From Nelumbo lutea (taxonomy: Eukaryota; Streptophyta; Magnoliopsida; Proteales; Nelumbonaceae): a DNA stretch of 64,000 bases. Of this stretch, positions 32,329 to 44,010 are shown piece after piece. How positions within the stretch are numbered: position 1 is the stretch's first letter; the number at the start of each line of letters is the position of its first letter. The DNA is taken from positions 9,796,633 through 9,860,632 of the forward strand of contig JAKGHH010000006.1 of assembly GCA_022828595.1 (NCBI GenBank), given 5' to 3'. The notes under the pieces were generated by a model. It made no database searches and was not told the origin of the DNA. It saw only the letters and a program-made list of their open reading frames with translations. The position numbers were made by a program, and so were the translations under genes.

Positions 32329-33727
32329 TTGGAATATGGATGTTAATCATGCCCAACTTGTCACACAAATTACTATGTTGCACATGATGAAAGCCCTTGG
32401 TGAAGATGTTTGCAAGTTGTTCCTCTAAACTGACATAAGGAGTACACACTTCTTCGCTCACAAGTTTTTCTCTAATAAAATACTTGTCCACTTCAATATG
32501 TTTTGTTCTATCATGGAGGATTGGGTTAGCAGCAATATTGGTAGCAGTTTTGTTGTCATAGTAGAGTGACATAGGTTTATTAACTGCAAAACTCAGCTCT
32601 CCTAACAAGTTTTTTATCCATGACATTTTAGCAACCCCATGAGATATAGCTCTGTATTCTGCCTCAGTACTGTATCTAGCCACCACACTTTGCTTCTTAC
32701 TTCTCTAGGTGATTAAGTTTCCTCTCACAAAGGTACAATACCCACTAATAGATTTTTCGTCATCGATTGTTCCTGCCTAATCAGCATATGTATACACCTC
32801 CACTTTCAAATGCCCATGTTTATGGAAAAGCAAACCAACTCCTGTGAACTTCTTGAGGTATCTAAGGATTCTTTTTGTAGCTTCAAAGTGAGTTGTCTTA
32901 GGATTATGCATGGACTTTCTAAGAACACCCACTACATAGGCAATATCAGGTCTGGTCATAGACAAATATAAGAGTCTCCCTACAAGTCTCTATAACTTCT
33001 TCACATCTTTCAAACACTCCCCCTGACTATCTCCTAGTTGATGGTTAGGTTCAATGGGTGAATCAATTGGTTTCACTCCCAACTTGCCTATATCCTCTAA
33101 TAGATCTAATAAATATTTCCTTTGGGAAATAAAGATGCCATTTTTTGAATGGGCAACTTTAATTCCAAGGAAATATCATAAGAGGCCTAGATTACTATGT
33201 CATCTAGTCTTCTAGTCTTCGGTGATTACTATGTCATCAACATATACAATTAAAGCTGCAATTTTCCCTTCACCTTTCTTCACAAACAAAATATGATCTA
33301 ACTGGCATTGTTTGAATCCCATCTGTTGCACTGCTAAATGAAACCTACTAAACCAGGCCCGAGGTGATTGCTTCAACCCATATAGAGATTTGTTTAACTT
33401 GCACACCTTCTGCTCACTACCTTTGGCATTGAAACTTGGAGGTTGAGTCATGTAAACCTCATCCTCTAGGTCACCAATCAAGAATGCATTCTTGATATCC
33501 AACTAATGAAGTTCCTAGTCAATGTTAGCTACTAGAGAGAGGAGGATTCTGATTGAATTCATCTCGGCAATTGGAGCAAAAGTCTCTGCATAGTCTACTC
33601 CATACACTTGTGTAAACCCTTTGGCCACCAACCTAGCTTTATATCTTTCTACTAAACCATCAACTCTATGCTTTATTGTGAATACCCACTTGCAACGCAC
33701 TGGTTCCTTCCCTTCAGGAAGATCCAC
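32324..33727 (-). pseudogene. Copia-1 reverse transcriptase and RNase H, broken
   Basis: Read on the minus strand: RT starts with [31 protein letters not shown] residues near 33700, then TFAPIAEMNSIRILLSL, MDIKNAFLIGDLEDEVYM and SLYGLKQSPRAWF. YVDDIVIT follows at about 33240-33215. RNase H has STEAEYRAISHGVAK, DNKTATNIAANP and HDRTKHIEVDKYFI. Several stops and two patched deletions (33190-33240, 33728-33780) break the frame. Confidence 0.85.
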
Positions 33728-35330
33728 TAGTCAATAGAGGAAAAGTCTCTGCATAGTCTACTCCATACACTTGTGTAAGACATTAATTTCTTCCTTCATT
33801 GCATCTGTCCATTTAAGTTTGGATAAAACTTCTACCACATGTTTAGGAACAAAGACACTGTCAATAGAGGAAATAAATGCACGGTGTGAAGGTGAAATAT
33901 GATCATAGGACACAAAGTGAGAGATAAGATGATTAGTAGTACAAGATCTGACACCCTTTCTCTTAACAATAGGAACATAAAGATGATTAACAACAAGAGT
34001 GTCAATGTTAAGAGGTTCAGGCATATGGGAACAAGTGTACTTGGCTAATGATGATGATTTACCTCTAGAGAGTCCGATGATATTGGTTGTATAGTTTAGA
34101 TTCCACAACTCTTGAACTCTATTGGCTCTTATGGTAGTGAAAAAAGACACGAAATAGAGAAGGGTTAGGAAGATGAGGTAGTTGAACCTGAGTATGTTTA
34201 TCCTCAACCCTACTCTCCCCTTAAGGAGAAACCGAGAAGAAAGGTTGACTCTCAAAGAACAATACATCCATGGAGACATAGTACTTGCGTGAAGCAAAAT
34301 CATAGCAACGGTAACCCTTTTAAGATAACGGATAAACAAGAAAAACACAAAGAGTGGCACAAGGATCAATTTTGCCGCGAGTAGGAGACAAGTCATGAAT
34401 GAAGCAACGATACCCAAAGACACATTGAAATAGGGGCTAGTAGAGCTGTAGGAAACAAAAGTTAATGTGGGGCCTTATATTCTAATAACCGAGATGGCAT
34501 ATGGTTGATGATATATGCAACACATATAACAACATCCATCCAAAAATGTTTTGAAACATTCATGTGAAGTAATAGACCACGAGATACTTCAAGTACATGA
34601 TGATTTTTCCTTTCAGTAACACCATTTTATTGAGGTGTCCTAGCACAAGAGCTTCGATGAAGGGATCCACACAAAGCAAAGAACTAGTGAGATCACTATG
34701 GAAGTACTCGTTTGCATTGTCTGACTGGAAAATGTGAATTTTAGTTTGAAATTGAGTGAAAACCATCCGTTGAAAGTCTTTTGCAATCTTTGGCACTTCA
34801 TCTCTAGATCACATAGGATACACCCACGTATATCTAGAGTAGTCATCAATCAAAGTAATGAAATATTTATATCTAGTCTTAGTAGGTAGAGAAATAGGGC
34901 CCCAAACATTAGAATAGACAATATGAAAAGGAAATTCATATCTTTTATTTCTTAAAGGAAAAGAATTTCTACAATATTTGCTCAGTTAGCACGTCTGACA
35001 ATGCAGTTTACTAACTAACAAAGACTTAAACAACTCAAGAAACATAAGTTTTAAAAACTCAAACAAAAGGTGAGCAAGATGATTATACCACAAGTAGGCA
35101 TGACTCTCACTAGAAGAACTTAAGGACTCTGTAGCCGTAAGACTGGTTTTATTCTCCAACACGTAAAGGCCATCCACCATGCTTCCTCTGCAATCATCTC
35201 CCCCGAGGTCAAATACTGAAGCACACACAAAGAATGAAAGAAGGTCATTGAACATTTCAAGGAATGAGTAATATTGCTAATGGAAAGTAGATTGATAGGT
35301 CATTTAGGAACATGCAACACATTACAGAGG
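33728..35330 (-). pseudogene. Copia-1 integrase and linker, broken
   Basis: Minus-strand fragments match Copia-2 over the same domain: SSSSESHAYLWYNHLAHLLF (pre-integrase), a catalytic segment around IHIFQSDNANEYFHSDL (second catalytic D), and the linker that precedes RT, in changing frames. Nothing in it could be translated as one protein. Confidence 0.75.
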
Positions 35331-36531
35331 GTAAGACCAAGAGGAAGGGAGATGGTTCCTTAACCGGTTATGGTGGAAAAAGACCCATCAGCTAGTCTCA
35401 CCTTATCTCTCCCAGAGAGAAGGTTATACGCTTGAAATAAATTTGACTTACTAGTCATGTGGTTTAAGGCTCCAGAGTCAATTATCCAAGGGGAACCAGA
35501 TGTATAAGATGACGCATGGAAAGCCATGGTAGTGTTACCTGATGTAGACACACAGGAGGTAGAAGGAGTAGGGTCAGAATCCATCTGACAAAGTGTCTTT
35601 CCATATAATTCCAAGTGGTTACGAAAGGAATTGATGATCTCTTCCTTGGGGTCAGAACTAGAGTGTCGCTCCTGGAGTACCATGGGACTAGTCTCTTGAG
35701 ATGCCACATTTGCTGATTTATATTTCTTTTGATTTTTTTGGATTGGTTTTTTACTCGGATCAAACTTCTTATTCAATTCTTGAGCCCATTTAGACTTGCC
35801 ATGAAGATCCCAACATGTGTCTCTAGTGTGCTTGGTCATTCGGCAGTGAGTGCACTGAAGTTTGTCTTTGTCATCCACTCTCTTCTATAAATCACCCTTT
35901 TTAAAAGAACCTCCAACATTTGAACTTGTACCCCTTTGGACAACTAGTGCAATTGGTTCCCCTTTTGTACAATTCATTACACTTTTTCTACTCTCTTCAT
36001 AATGAAATAGGGCATAAACTTCTTAAATTGAATGTAGGTTCTTACTTCCTAAGATTTGTACCTTCATGGATTCATATGTAGGATTTAGCTCCAAATGAAA
36101 AGCAAACACCCGTTGCTGGGAAACAAGTGATTTGTAGGCCTTTGCATCTTCATCACACTTCCAATTCACATTTGATAATGATCCAGTTCCTTCCAAATTG
36201 ATGTCATATCTGAATAGTACACTGAGAGACTCCTCTCCCCCTGCTTGCAAGTGGAGAATTCAACTTGTAATTGATATATCTTTTCATAGTGTCTCTGTTC
36301 TGAATAGGTAGATTTTGCTTATTCCCATATTTCACAAACTATTTCAGCCCACATAAAAGTCTTCATTACTTGTGGCAGCATGGAAACCAAGAGTCATGAC
36401 ATCATCATACTATTTTCTTAGTCCCATCTGTCATTTTCAGCACTACCAGTCTTTGGTTCCTTGACTTTACCATTAATATACCCAATTTTTCCTCTAGTAG
36501 TAATATAAAGTTTAATTCCCCTAAACCGTTT
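35331..36531 (-). pseudogene. Copia-1 gag and protease, broken
   Basis: From right to left: gag core with CDEDAKAYKSLVSQQRVFAF near 36150, a zinc knuckle CTHCRMTKHTRDTC (CX2CX4HX4C) near 35840, and protease WIIDSGALNHMTSKSNLF near 35480. The open stretch 35360-35878 joins knuckle and protease, as expected for one gag-pol frame. The gag start is lost with the truncation. Confidence 0.8.
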
Positions 36532-37813
36532 TATTCCATGTCATTTTTTAAACAACCAATGAGATGTACTTTCCCAATAACCTAAATAATCTCTTCTTCA
36601 AAAATTTATCCTAAACTACCTCCCCCACTTTCTCCAGAATTATCTTTAATTCCTATTTATCTTCCAAATTATCTATAATTCCTATTTATCCTCTTCCCTG
36701 ATTTTTATCTATATCTATCTAAATAAAGTTTGGATTAAAAAAATCTAATAACTATTTAAATATTCTAACAAAATTATATAATAGCTTTAAAATATTTATA
36801 AAAAACACAAAAAATTATTTTATGTTTTTACAAAATATATCACGAAATTATGTAGTAACAATTTAAATTATATTTTTCCAGATTATCAGTTTAAATGCTT
36901 TTCAAATATTTAATAATATGTAATATCTTTAAAAAATAATAAAAATACATCTTTTATAAATTATTTAAATATTTAAATAACTAAATATTTATAATAACTA
37001 TATTTTAAATAGTTAAAATAATGAAATTATCTAATAAATAATTTTATATTTTTAGAAAATATATCATGAAATTATGTACTAACAATTTAAATTATGCTTT
37101 TTTGGATCATCAATTTAAATGTATTTCAAACACTTAATAATATGTAATAGCTATAAATAAATAAAATTCAAATAACAATTTTTTAAATATATCATAGACT
37201 GTTTAAATATTTAAATAACTAGATATTTATCATAACTAGATTTTAAATAGTTAAAATAACGAATATGTAATAAATTTAAAAATTTTCTTTAAATCATAAA
37301 AATAATTATAACATAATATTAAAATTAATAATAATTTAATATATTACAGAATTAATAATGAAATTATATAATAATAGTATAAATTATGATTTTACATATT
37401 ATTTAAGTATTTAAATAAATGGGTATGTTAAATAACAAAATATTTAACATTACTAGATTTTAAATAGTTAAAATAAAGAAATTATGTAATAAATTTTAAA
37501 AATTTCTAAAAAGTAGAAAAATAATTAAAACATAATATTGAAATTAATAATAATTTAATATTTTTACATAATATTATAAATAACTAATTTCACTTATATC
37601 AAGTAATAATTGGAGAAAATAACTTTCAAAAAAATGAATATTTATTAATAATAATTTTAAACTTAAATTGTATTATTATGTAATTATATATACTAGAATT
37701 AATATTTATTGTATTTTAATAATTATTTATTGTTTTTGTCATAAATGTTTTTTCAATGATTATGTATAAATTTATTTTGTTTGTTATTTAATAGAAAACT
37801 TTCAATAAAACTT
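36532..37813 (+). mobile_element. Helitron-like segment H2a, truncated
   Basis: Its first bases (CCATGTCATTTTTTAAACAACC region) align with 37900 onward in H2b and with the 5' region of H1, but the terminal TC-TATATA is missing. It ends where H2b's 5' end begins, without the 3' third. AT-rich, non-coding. It abuts Copia-1 at a deletion-type junction. Confidence 0.5.
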
Positions 37814-37816
37814 TCA

Positions 37817-37849
<33 letters not shown>

Positions 37850-39170
37850 TAAAGCAGTCAAGAAATTTTCTACATTTTTTGAATTTTTTACTTTTTTTAT
37901 TTCATGTCATTTTTCAAATAACCAATGTGATGCACTTTCCCATTAACCTAAATAATCTCTTCTCCTAAAATTTATCCTAAACTACCTCCCCCACTTTCTC
38001 CACAACTATCTCTAATTTCAATTTATCTACTAAATTATATCTAATTCTTATTTACCTCCACAACTATCTCTAATTAGTAGAGAGTTTCTCTCCTAAATTA
38101 TCTCTAATTCCTACTACATTTTATCTATAACTATTTAAAGAAAGATTGGATCAAAAAATTTAAGAATTATTTAAATATTCTAACAAAATTATATGATAAC
38201 TTTGAAATATTTATTAAAAACTTAAAAAATAATTTTATATTTTTACAAAATATATCATGAAATTATGTACTAACAATTTAAATTATCTTTCTCAGATTAT
38301 CAATTTAAATGCTTTTCAAATATTTAATAATATGTAATAGCTTTAAATAAATAAAATTCAAATAAAAAAAATAAATATTTTATAGATTATTTAAATATTT
38401 AAGTAACTAAATATTTATCATAACTATATTTTAAATAGTTAAAATAAAAAAATTATGTAATAAATAATTTTATATTTTTACAAAATATATTACAAAATTA
38501 TGTACTAACAATTTAAATAATGTTTTTCCAAATCATCAATTTAAATGTTTTTCAAACATTTAATAATATGTAATAGCTTTAAATAAATAAAACTAAAATA
38601 ACAAAAAATTATAAACATTTTATAGATTATTTAAATATTTAAATAACTACATATTTATCATAACTATATTTTAAAGAGTTAAAATAACGAAATTATGTAA
38701 TAAATTTAAAAAATTTCTTTAAATAAAAAAATAATTATAACATAATATTGAAATTAATAATAACTTAATATATTACAAAATTAATAATGAAATTATGTAA
38801 TAGTAGTACAAATTAGGACTTTATGGATAACTAAATTCCATAAATAACTAATAATTTAAATTTTAAATATTTTAAATAGTTAAAATAAAGAAATTATGTA
38901 ATAAATTTAAAAAATACTAAAATGTAGAAAAATAATTATAACATAATATTGAAATTAATAATAATTATTTATCATAACTACATTTAAATAACAGCATATT
39001 TATCATAACTATATTTTAAATAGTTAAAATAACGAAATTATCTAATAAATATTTTTATATTTTTACAAAATATATCACTAATTTATGTACTAACAATTTA
39101 AATTATGTTTTTCCAGATAATCAATTTAAATGTTTTTCAAACATTTAATAATGTGTAATATCTTTAAATA
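36821..39170. repeat. AT-rich internal repeats of about 240 bp in H2a/H2b
   Basis: Five copies of a block containing TTTTACAAAATATATCA, then TATGTACTAACAATTTAAAT, then TTTCAAATATTTAATAATATG. They start near 36829, 37050, 38240, 38477 and 39057. Neighbouring copies are about 220-240 bp apart. Confidence 0.6.
37818..37845. repeat. (TA)n microsatellite
   Basis: TA run at the 5' end of H2b. Confidence 0.85.
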
Positions 39171-40217
39171 AATAAAATTCAAATAACAAAAAAAAATAAA
39201 TATTTTATAGATTATTTAAATATTTAAATAACTATATATTTATCATAATTATATTTTAAATAGTTAAAATAATGAAATTATCTAATAAATGTAAACAATT
39301 TCTTTAAAGCAAAAAAAATAATTATAACATAATATTGAAATTAATAAAAATTAATAATTATATTATGTAATAATAGTACAAATTAGGATTTTATGTAATA
39401 ACAAAATATTTAACATAGCTAGATTTTAAATAGTACAAATTAGGTATTTTAAATAACAAAATATTTAACATAACTAGATTTTAAATAGTTAAAATAATGA
39501 AATTATGTAATAAATTAAAAAAAAATCTTTAAAGCAGAAAAATAATTATAACATAATTTTGAAATAAATAATAACTTTTGTATATTACAAAATTAATAAC
39601 GAAATTATGTAATAATAGTACAAATTAGGATTTTATGGATAATTAAATTCCATAAATAAATAATATTTGAAAACTTAAATATTTTACATATTATTTAAGT
39701 ATTTAAATGAATAGATATTTTAAATAACAAAATATTTAACATAACTAGATTTTAAATATTTAAAATAAAAAATTATGTAATAAATTTAAAAATTTTCTAA
39801 AAAGCTGAAAAATAATTATAATATAATATTGAAAATAATAATAATTTAATATTTTTACATATATTGTAAATAAATTTCACAAAAATTAATATTTATTGAT
39901 AATAATTTAAAACTCTTAATCTGTATTTATTATATAATTATATATACTAAAATTAATATTTATTGTATTTCAGTAATTCTGTATTGTTTTTGTGATAAAT
40001 GTATTTTCAATGGTTAGGTATAAATTTATTTTGTTTTGTTATAACTTATTGATTAATATTTATTAGAGATTTAACTATTTTTTGAGATTATATTATTTAT
40101 TGAATAAATTAATGTATTTTTAGTACTTATTTTACTTTTTTCATTATCAATATATTATCAATAATTATTGGAGATTAAACTATTGTTATTTATCATATAT
40201 GAGACTATTAATTTAGT

Positions 40218-40730
40218 TGAAATTATGAGTGTTCATGAGTTGGTTTGGTTCGGTCATAGGTTATTTCGCCAACCAAATTGACCTCGTTAGGTTAGGGAGT
40301 TGGTTAGCTGAAACCAACTAACGTTTTGTGAAAACTGACCCACTTAGGTTGTATTGATTTGGGTTGAGTTTTTTGTTTGGTCAGTCGGTTCAAAAGATTT
40401 AAACTTAAAAATTAAATTAAATTTTAAAAATTATAGTATAATTATTAAAAATTAGACTTATGATATAAAACATTTTAGACTAAGAAATATGGAAAATTTC
40501 TCGCTTTTCCATATTAAAATTATATTTAAAATATAAAATATTAATATATATCCATGATTAAGTCGTTCGACTTTGGTTGGTTTACAAATGGCCAAAGTGA
40601 AATTAATCCAACTTGGTCGAATTGGGAAAATTTTGAACAAAAGCCAACCTAAAATACTAGAAAACCGACCAACTCAAGTCGAGTTGATCGGGTTGCTTGG
40701 TTTCATCAGTTTGATGAGTGAACCTACCTG
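40218..40730. repeat. MITE-like insert shared with H1
   Basis: Left end TATGAGTGTTCATGAGTTGG. Motifs AAAACCGACCAACTC and CGAGTTGATCGGG are inverted relative to 3928-4315. The 60-codon frame inside is spurious. Confidence 0.45.
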
Positions 40731-40857
40731 AAATTAATTGTTGTTATTTTTATATTATAAAAAATTATTAAAAGTAGTATATAAAATATGAATAATTATT
40801 AATTATTTAAAAAGTTGAAAATATAAAACAATTGTATACTCTTATGTGATTCTATTA

Positions 40858-41304
40858 GGGTCATTTACTAGAACACATCTTACAGTTTTACATATTCTTA
40901 AACCTACATTATAGTTTTCATTTTATTAAAACATCCCATATATTTTATAACTTATTTAGTTCCTTTCATTAAGGAGTATTTGTTTTGCCATTAGGCCCAT
41001 GATTTTTTTATTCCAAAAATACCCTTAACACTTTTTTTGTACAAAAAACAAAATTATCAAATATAGCCAATAGAGTGGTTGCATGTGTCTTATAAAGGGT
41101 AAAAATGGTATTTTTATTTTTATTTTCTTTTGATTAAATTTATTTGAATAAACATTAGGACAACACTGTCATTTTCCATTATCATCTAATGGAAGATTGA
41201 TTAAATCCATTGCAAATTATAAGTGGTGTTCTAGTAAAATTTTAACTATAGGGTAGATTTTAGTAAATCCAATAAACTATAAGGGGTATTTTATTAAATG
41301 TCCC
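40858..41304. mobile_element. MULE-type MITE M2
   Basis: 447 bp, ends GGGTCATTTACTAGAACAC and, on the opposite strand, GGGACATTTAATAAAATAC. Flanking 9-mers ATTCTATTA (40849-40857) and TTTCTATTA (41305-41313) match at 8 of 9. H1 lacks it: its corresponding sequence runs straight through TTTCTATTT near 3264-3272 (minus strand). Confidence 0.75.
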
Positions 41305-41361
41305 TTTCTATTATTTAGCTTTTGCTCAATAAATCTTGTGCATCGCATGGGTCCCCGCTAG

Positions 41362-41561
41362 TGTGACAGTAAAATAATGATTCAAGCATTGTCTTTGGTA
41401 GAGAAAAAGGTCACTTGGAGTGGCTTTCTTTTAATCATTATTTTCTATTTTTTTACCGAATGATATATTGCAAAATGTATGCTTTCATTTAATATTTGGC
41501 AAGGCAATCTACAAAGACAATTTTATTATTTATGCAATTAAAATTTATACTATAATTGAAT
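41362..41561. other. short spacer
   Basis: Between H2b and M3; nothing recognised. It ends with the left target duplication of M3. Confidence 0.5.
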
Positions 41562-42349
41562 GGGAAATTATCTAAAACTCACCATGAGTTTTCAGCATTT
41601 CTCTTAAACTCACCACAACTTTTTTAAATGTCTAAAACTCACCATGTCACTAACTTGACGTTAAATAAACTAACAAATTTTAATATATTACCATTTTAAC
41701 CTTCATAGAAAAATATAAACACATATACAAATAAATTAAGGGGTGTTAATAGATTATCATTTTAATATTTAGACATGAAAAAAGGAAATGTTCAAAACAA
41801 TGTTTTCAAATATAAAATATGTAAAAACATAGAAATTACAAAAAAATATAAAAAATCATAGAAATTGAAAAAAAAATAAAAAAAATATTTTCAAATGATA
41901 AAAACTTTAGAAATTGAAAAACAAAATCAGAAAATAAAAATTGTAGAAGAAACACCAAAAGTTATAGAAAAACACAGAAATTGTAAATAAATAACAAAAA
42001 ATAGATGAAATTTTATAGATTGTAGAAAATAGAAAAATGTAAAAAAACAGAAATTATAAAAACATTGAAAATCATAACAGAACACTAAAAATACAAAAAA
42101 AAAAAGAAAATTGAAAACCGAAAAAGACCATTTTTCCTCTAACTCACAATTCAAGGGTAATTTGATCATGAAAATTGTTATTTATGCTAACATGGACACC
42201 TCTGTTAAGAAGCATTAACAGTGCACTAACGGAAGGTGAGTTTTGGAAAATAAAAACTTACTAACATGCTGAGTTTTAGACATTTTGAAAAGTTGTGGTG
42301 AGTTTAAGAGAAATGTTGAAAACTCATGGCGAGTTTTAGACAAATTCCC
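41562..42349. mobile_element. MULE-type MITE M3
   Basis: 788 bp with long terminal inverted repeats of about 85 bp. The left begins GGGAAATTATCTAAAACTCA, the right, on the opposite strand, GGGAATTTGTCTAAAACTCG; both go on with CATGAGTTTTCA and CTTAAACTCACCACAAC. Perfect 9-bp duplication TAATTGAAT (41553-41561 and 42350-42358). The interior is A-rich with AAAATCATAGAAATTG-type repeats and encodes nothing; the 80-codon minus frame there is low-complexity. Confidence 0.9.
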
Positions 42350-42358
42350 TAATTGAAT

Positions 42359-42628
42359 ATAGGATAATCTCGCGGTTTTTCAGGGTAATTTGATTTAGCA
42401 AGACTTGTTCAGAAAGATTATTTCGATTTACCGATTTCTCAGAATTGTTTCGACTATTAGATTCCTTTGTTATGCAATGCATTTTTCTTTTTTTTTTTTT
42501 TTTTCAGGAGGGGGGGAGAGATTGGAGATGGTGAGGGAGATATTTGTTTGCTTGGCTTTTGGGGCAAGTCTGTTATTTCAAATTTTGTTATTAACAAAAT
42601 TTAAGGTGGCCACCCCTCCACTTGAAAT
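42359..42628. other. spacer
   Basis: Short spacer with a poly-T run (42486-42504) and no recognised gene. Confidence 0.5.
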
Positions 42629-42791
42629 TAGGGGTAAGCATTTAGTTTATTCGGTTAAAAACTGAATCAAATAAACCAAAAATGTAAAACCCGAATTAAA
42701 AAAATAAAAACTGAACCAAAACGAAAATTTAGAAAAACCAAAATTTTAGATTCGGTTTTCAGTTAAAATCGAATTTTAATAATATATACTC

Positions 42792-42880
<89 letters not shown>

Positions 42881-43054
42881 TACATATAATAATAAAAAGT
42901 TCAGTTAACCGAAATTCTAATTCCAAAAACTGAAACCGAAAAACGAAATAGCCAAAAACTGAAAAATCAAACCGATTTAACCAAAAAACAAAAAAATTGA
43001 AACCGAAATTTTTGGTTCAGTTATTTGGTTTTAATCGAATAATGCTCACCCCTA
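42629..43054. mobile_element. hAT-type MITE with (TA)n core
   Basis: 426 bp, ends TAGGGGTAAGCATTTAG and, on the opposite strand, TAGGGGTGAGCATTATTCG. Flanks CTTGAAAT and CCTAAATA are only similar, so the target duplication is eroded or misaligned. Subterminal motifs are GGTTAAAACTGAA and CCGAAA. A long (TA)n lies at 42796-42874. Confidence 0.65.
42796..42874. repeat. (TA)n microsatellite
   Basis: About 39 TA units; such runs are expected to be polymorphic. Confidence 0.9.
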
Positions 43055-43550
43055 CCTAAATAAGGTTTGGGGCTAAAAAATAGATAAAGTTGTGTTTAGT
43101 TTGCACTATTACAAATGCATAGGAATGCAAATTCTTAATTAATTTTGTTACGGATTTTATTTTACTTTGTTTCATATCTTAATTTACTTCATTTGTACTG
43201 CAATCAAACAAAATAAGCTAAGATTTGAAAAAAAAAATAGGTCAAAATTTACACTCAAATCATTTGCACTGCCATAAAGAAAAAAGAAAAAAGAAACTGA
43301 AGATAGAATAAAATTTTTAATTCTTTGTGCAAGTATGCATATAAGACAGGGTTTACTAGTTGCATATTTGGAGTTGCTTTATCCTCTATCTTTTAAATTT
43401 AGCTTTTATCAAACTACGAGTCAAATTACCCAGTTTGTCTTTATTATGAGAATAATGCAGAGTGACAATTTCAACCACCCAGTAAATTTTATTATTTCTT
43501 TGTTTGAACCCAATTTGATGATGGTTTAAAAAAGATTTGTGCCAATTGGG
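43055..43550. other. spacer, no gene seen
   Basis: AT-rich; ends with the left target duplication of the next MITE. Confidence 0.5.
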
Positions 43551-44002
43551 TAGGGTGGATTTGAGCTGAGCCATGCTGAATAGTACCAAGCTTGAGCTTG
43601 GCTTGAGACTATTCTACAAGGCTTGAGCTTAGTTTGAGCCAGAAACTTGAGCTCGAGCTTGGCTTGAGTAAAAAATTTATAAGCTTGAGCTCGATTTTAA
43701 GAAAAATATTTTATAAAAATAAAAATTATATATAAAAATAATATTTTTATTTGATATTTAAAAAATTAAGAATTATAATATTTTTATTATATATATTATT
43801 AAGAATATATATATATATATATATATATATATTCGAGCCGGCTCACGAGCCTCATGAGCCGATCTCTAGTAGGCTCTAGCTTGGCTCGTTTCACAATCGA
43901 GCCACTGAATTGGGCTCGAGCTCTGTTTCAACAAGTCGAGCCGAGCTTTTCACAAGCCAAGCTCGAGCAAGTCGTGAAAAGCTCGGCTCGTTGCCACCCC
44001 TA
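43551..44002. mobile_element. hAT-type MITE
   Basis: 452 bp, ends TAGGGTGGATTTGAGC and, on the opposite strand, TAGGGGTGGCAACGAGC. Perfect 8-bp duplication CAATTGGG (43543-43550 and 44003-44010). Subterminal CTCGAGCTTGGC arrays are shared with the copy nested in M1. A (TA)n run is at about 43806-43832. Confidence 0.85.
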
Positions 44003-44010
44003 CAATTGGG

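Larger units (their letters stand above)
32038..36531 (-). mobile_element. Ty1/copia element Copia-1, truncated
   Basis: Minus-strand copia element of the same family as Copia-2. The 3' LTR, polypurine tract, RNase H, RT, integrase, protease and most of gag are present in decayed form. At 36531 similarity to Copia-2 stops abruptly and Helitron-like DNA (H2a) begins, so the 5' LTR and leader are lost. Confidence 0.85.
37814..41361 (+). mobile_element. Helitron-like element H2b (non-autonomous)
   Basis: Starts TCAATATATATATA and ends with a degenerate hairpin (41335-41351) followed by CCCCG and CTAG at 41358-41361, then T. A CTRR terminus after a hairpin, before T, is the Helitron 3' signature. 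The body is AT-rich and non-coding. The same internal insert as in H1 lies at about 40218-40730, and a MULE-type element at 40858-41304. Confidence 0.6.

Noticed and set aside
33758..34423. 221-codon minus-strand frame in Copia-1
   Set aside because: It is mostly an off-frame reading of the integrase-RT linker; only its end follows the copia protein.
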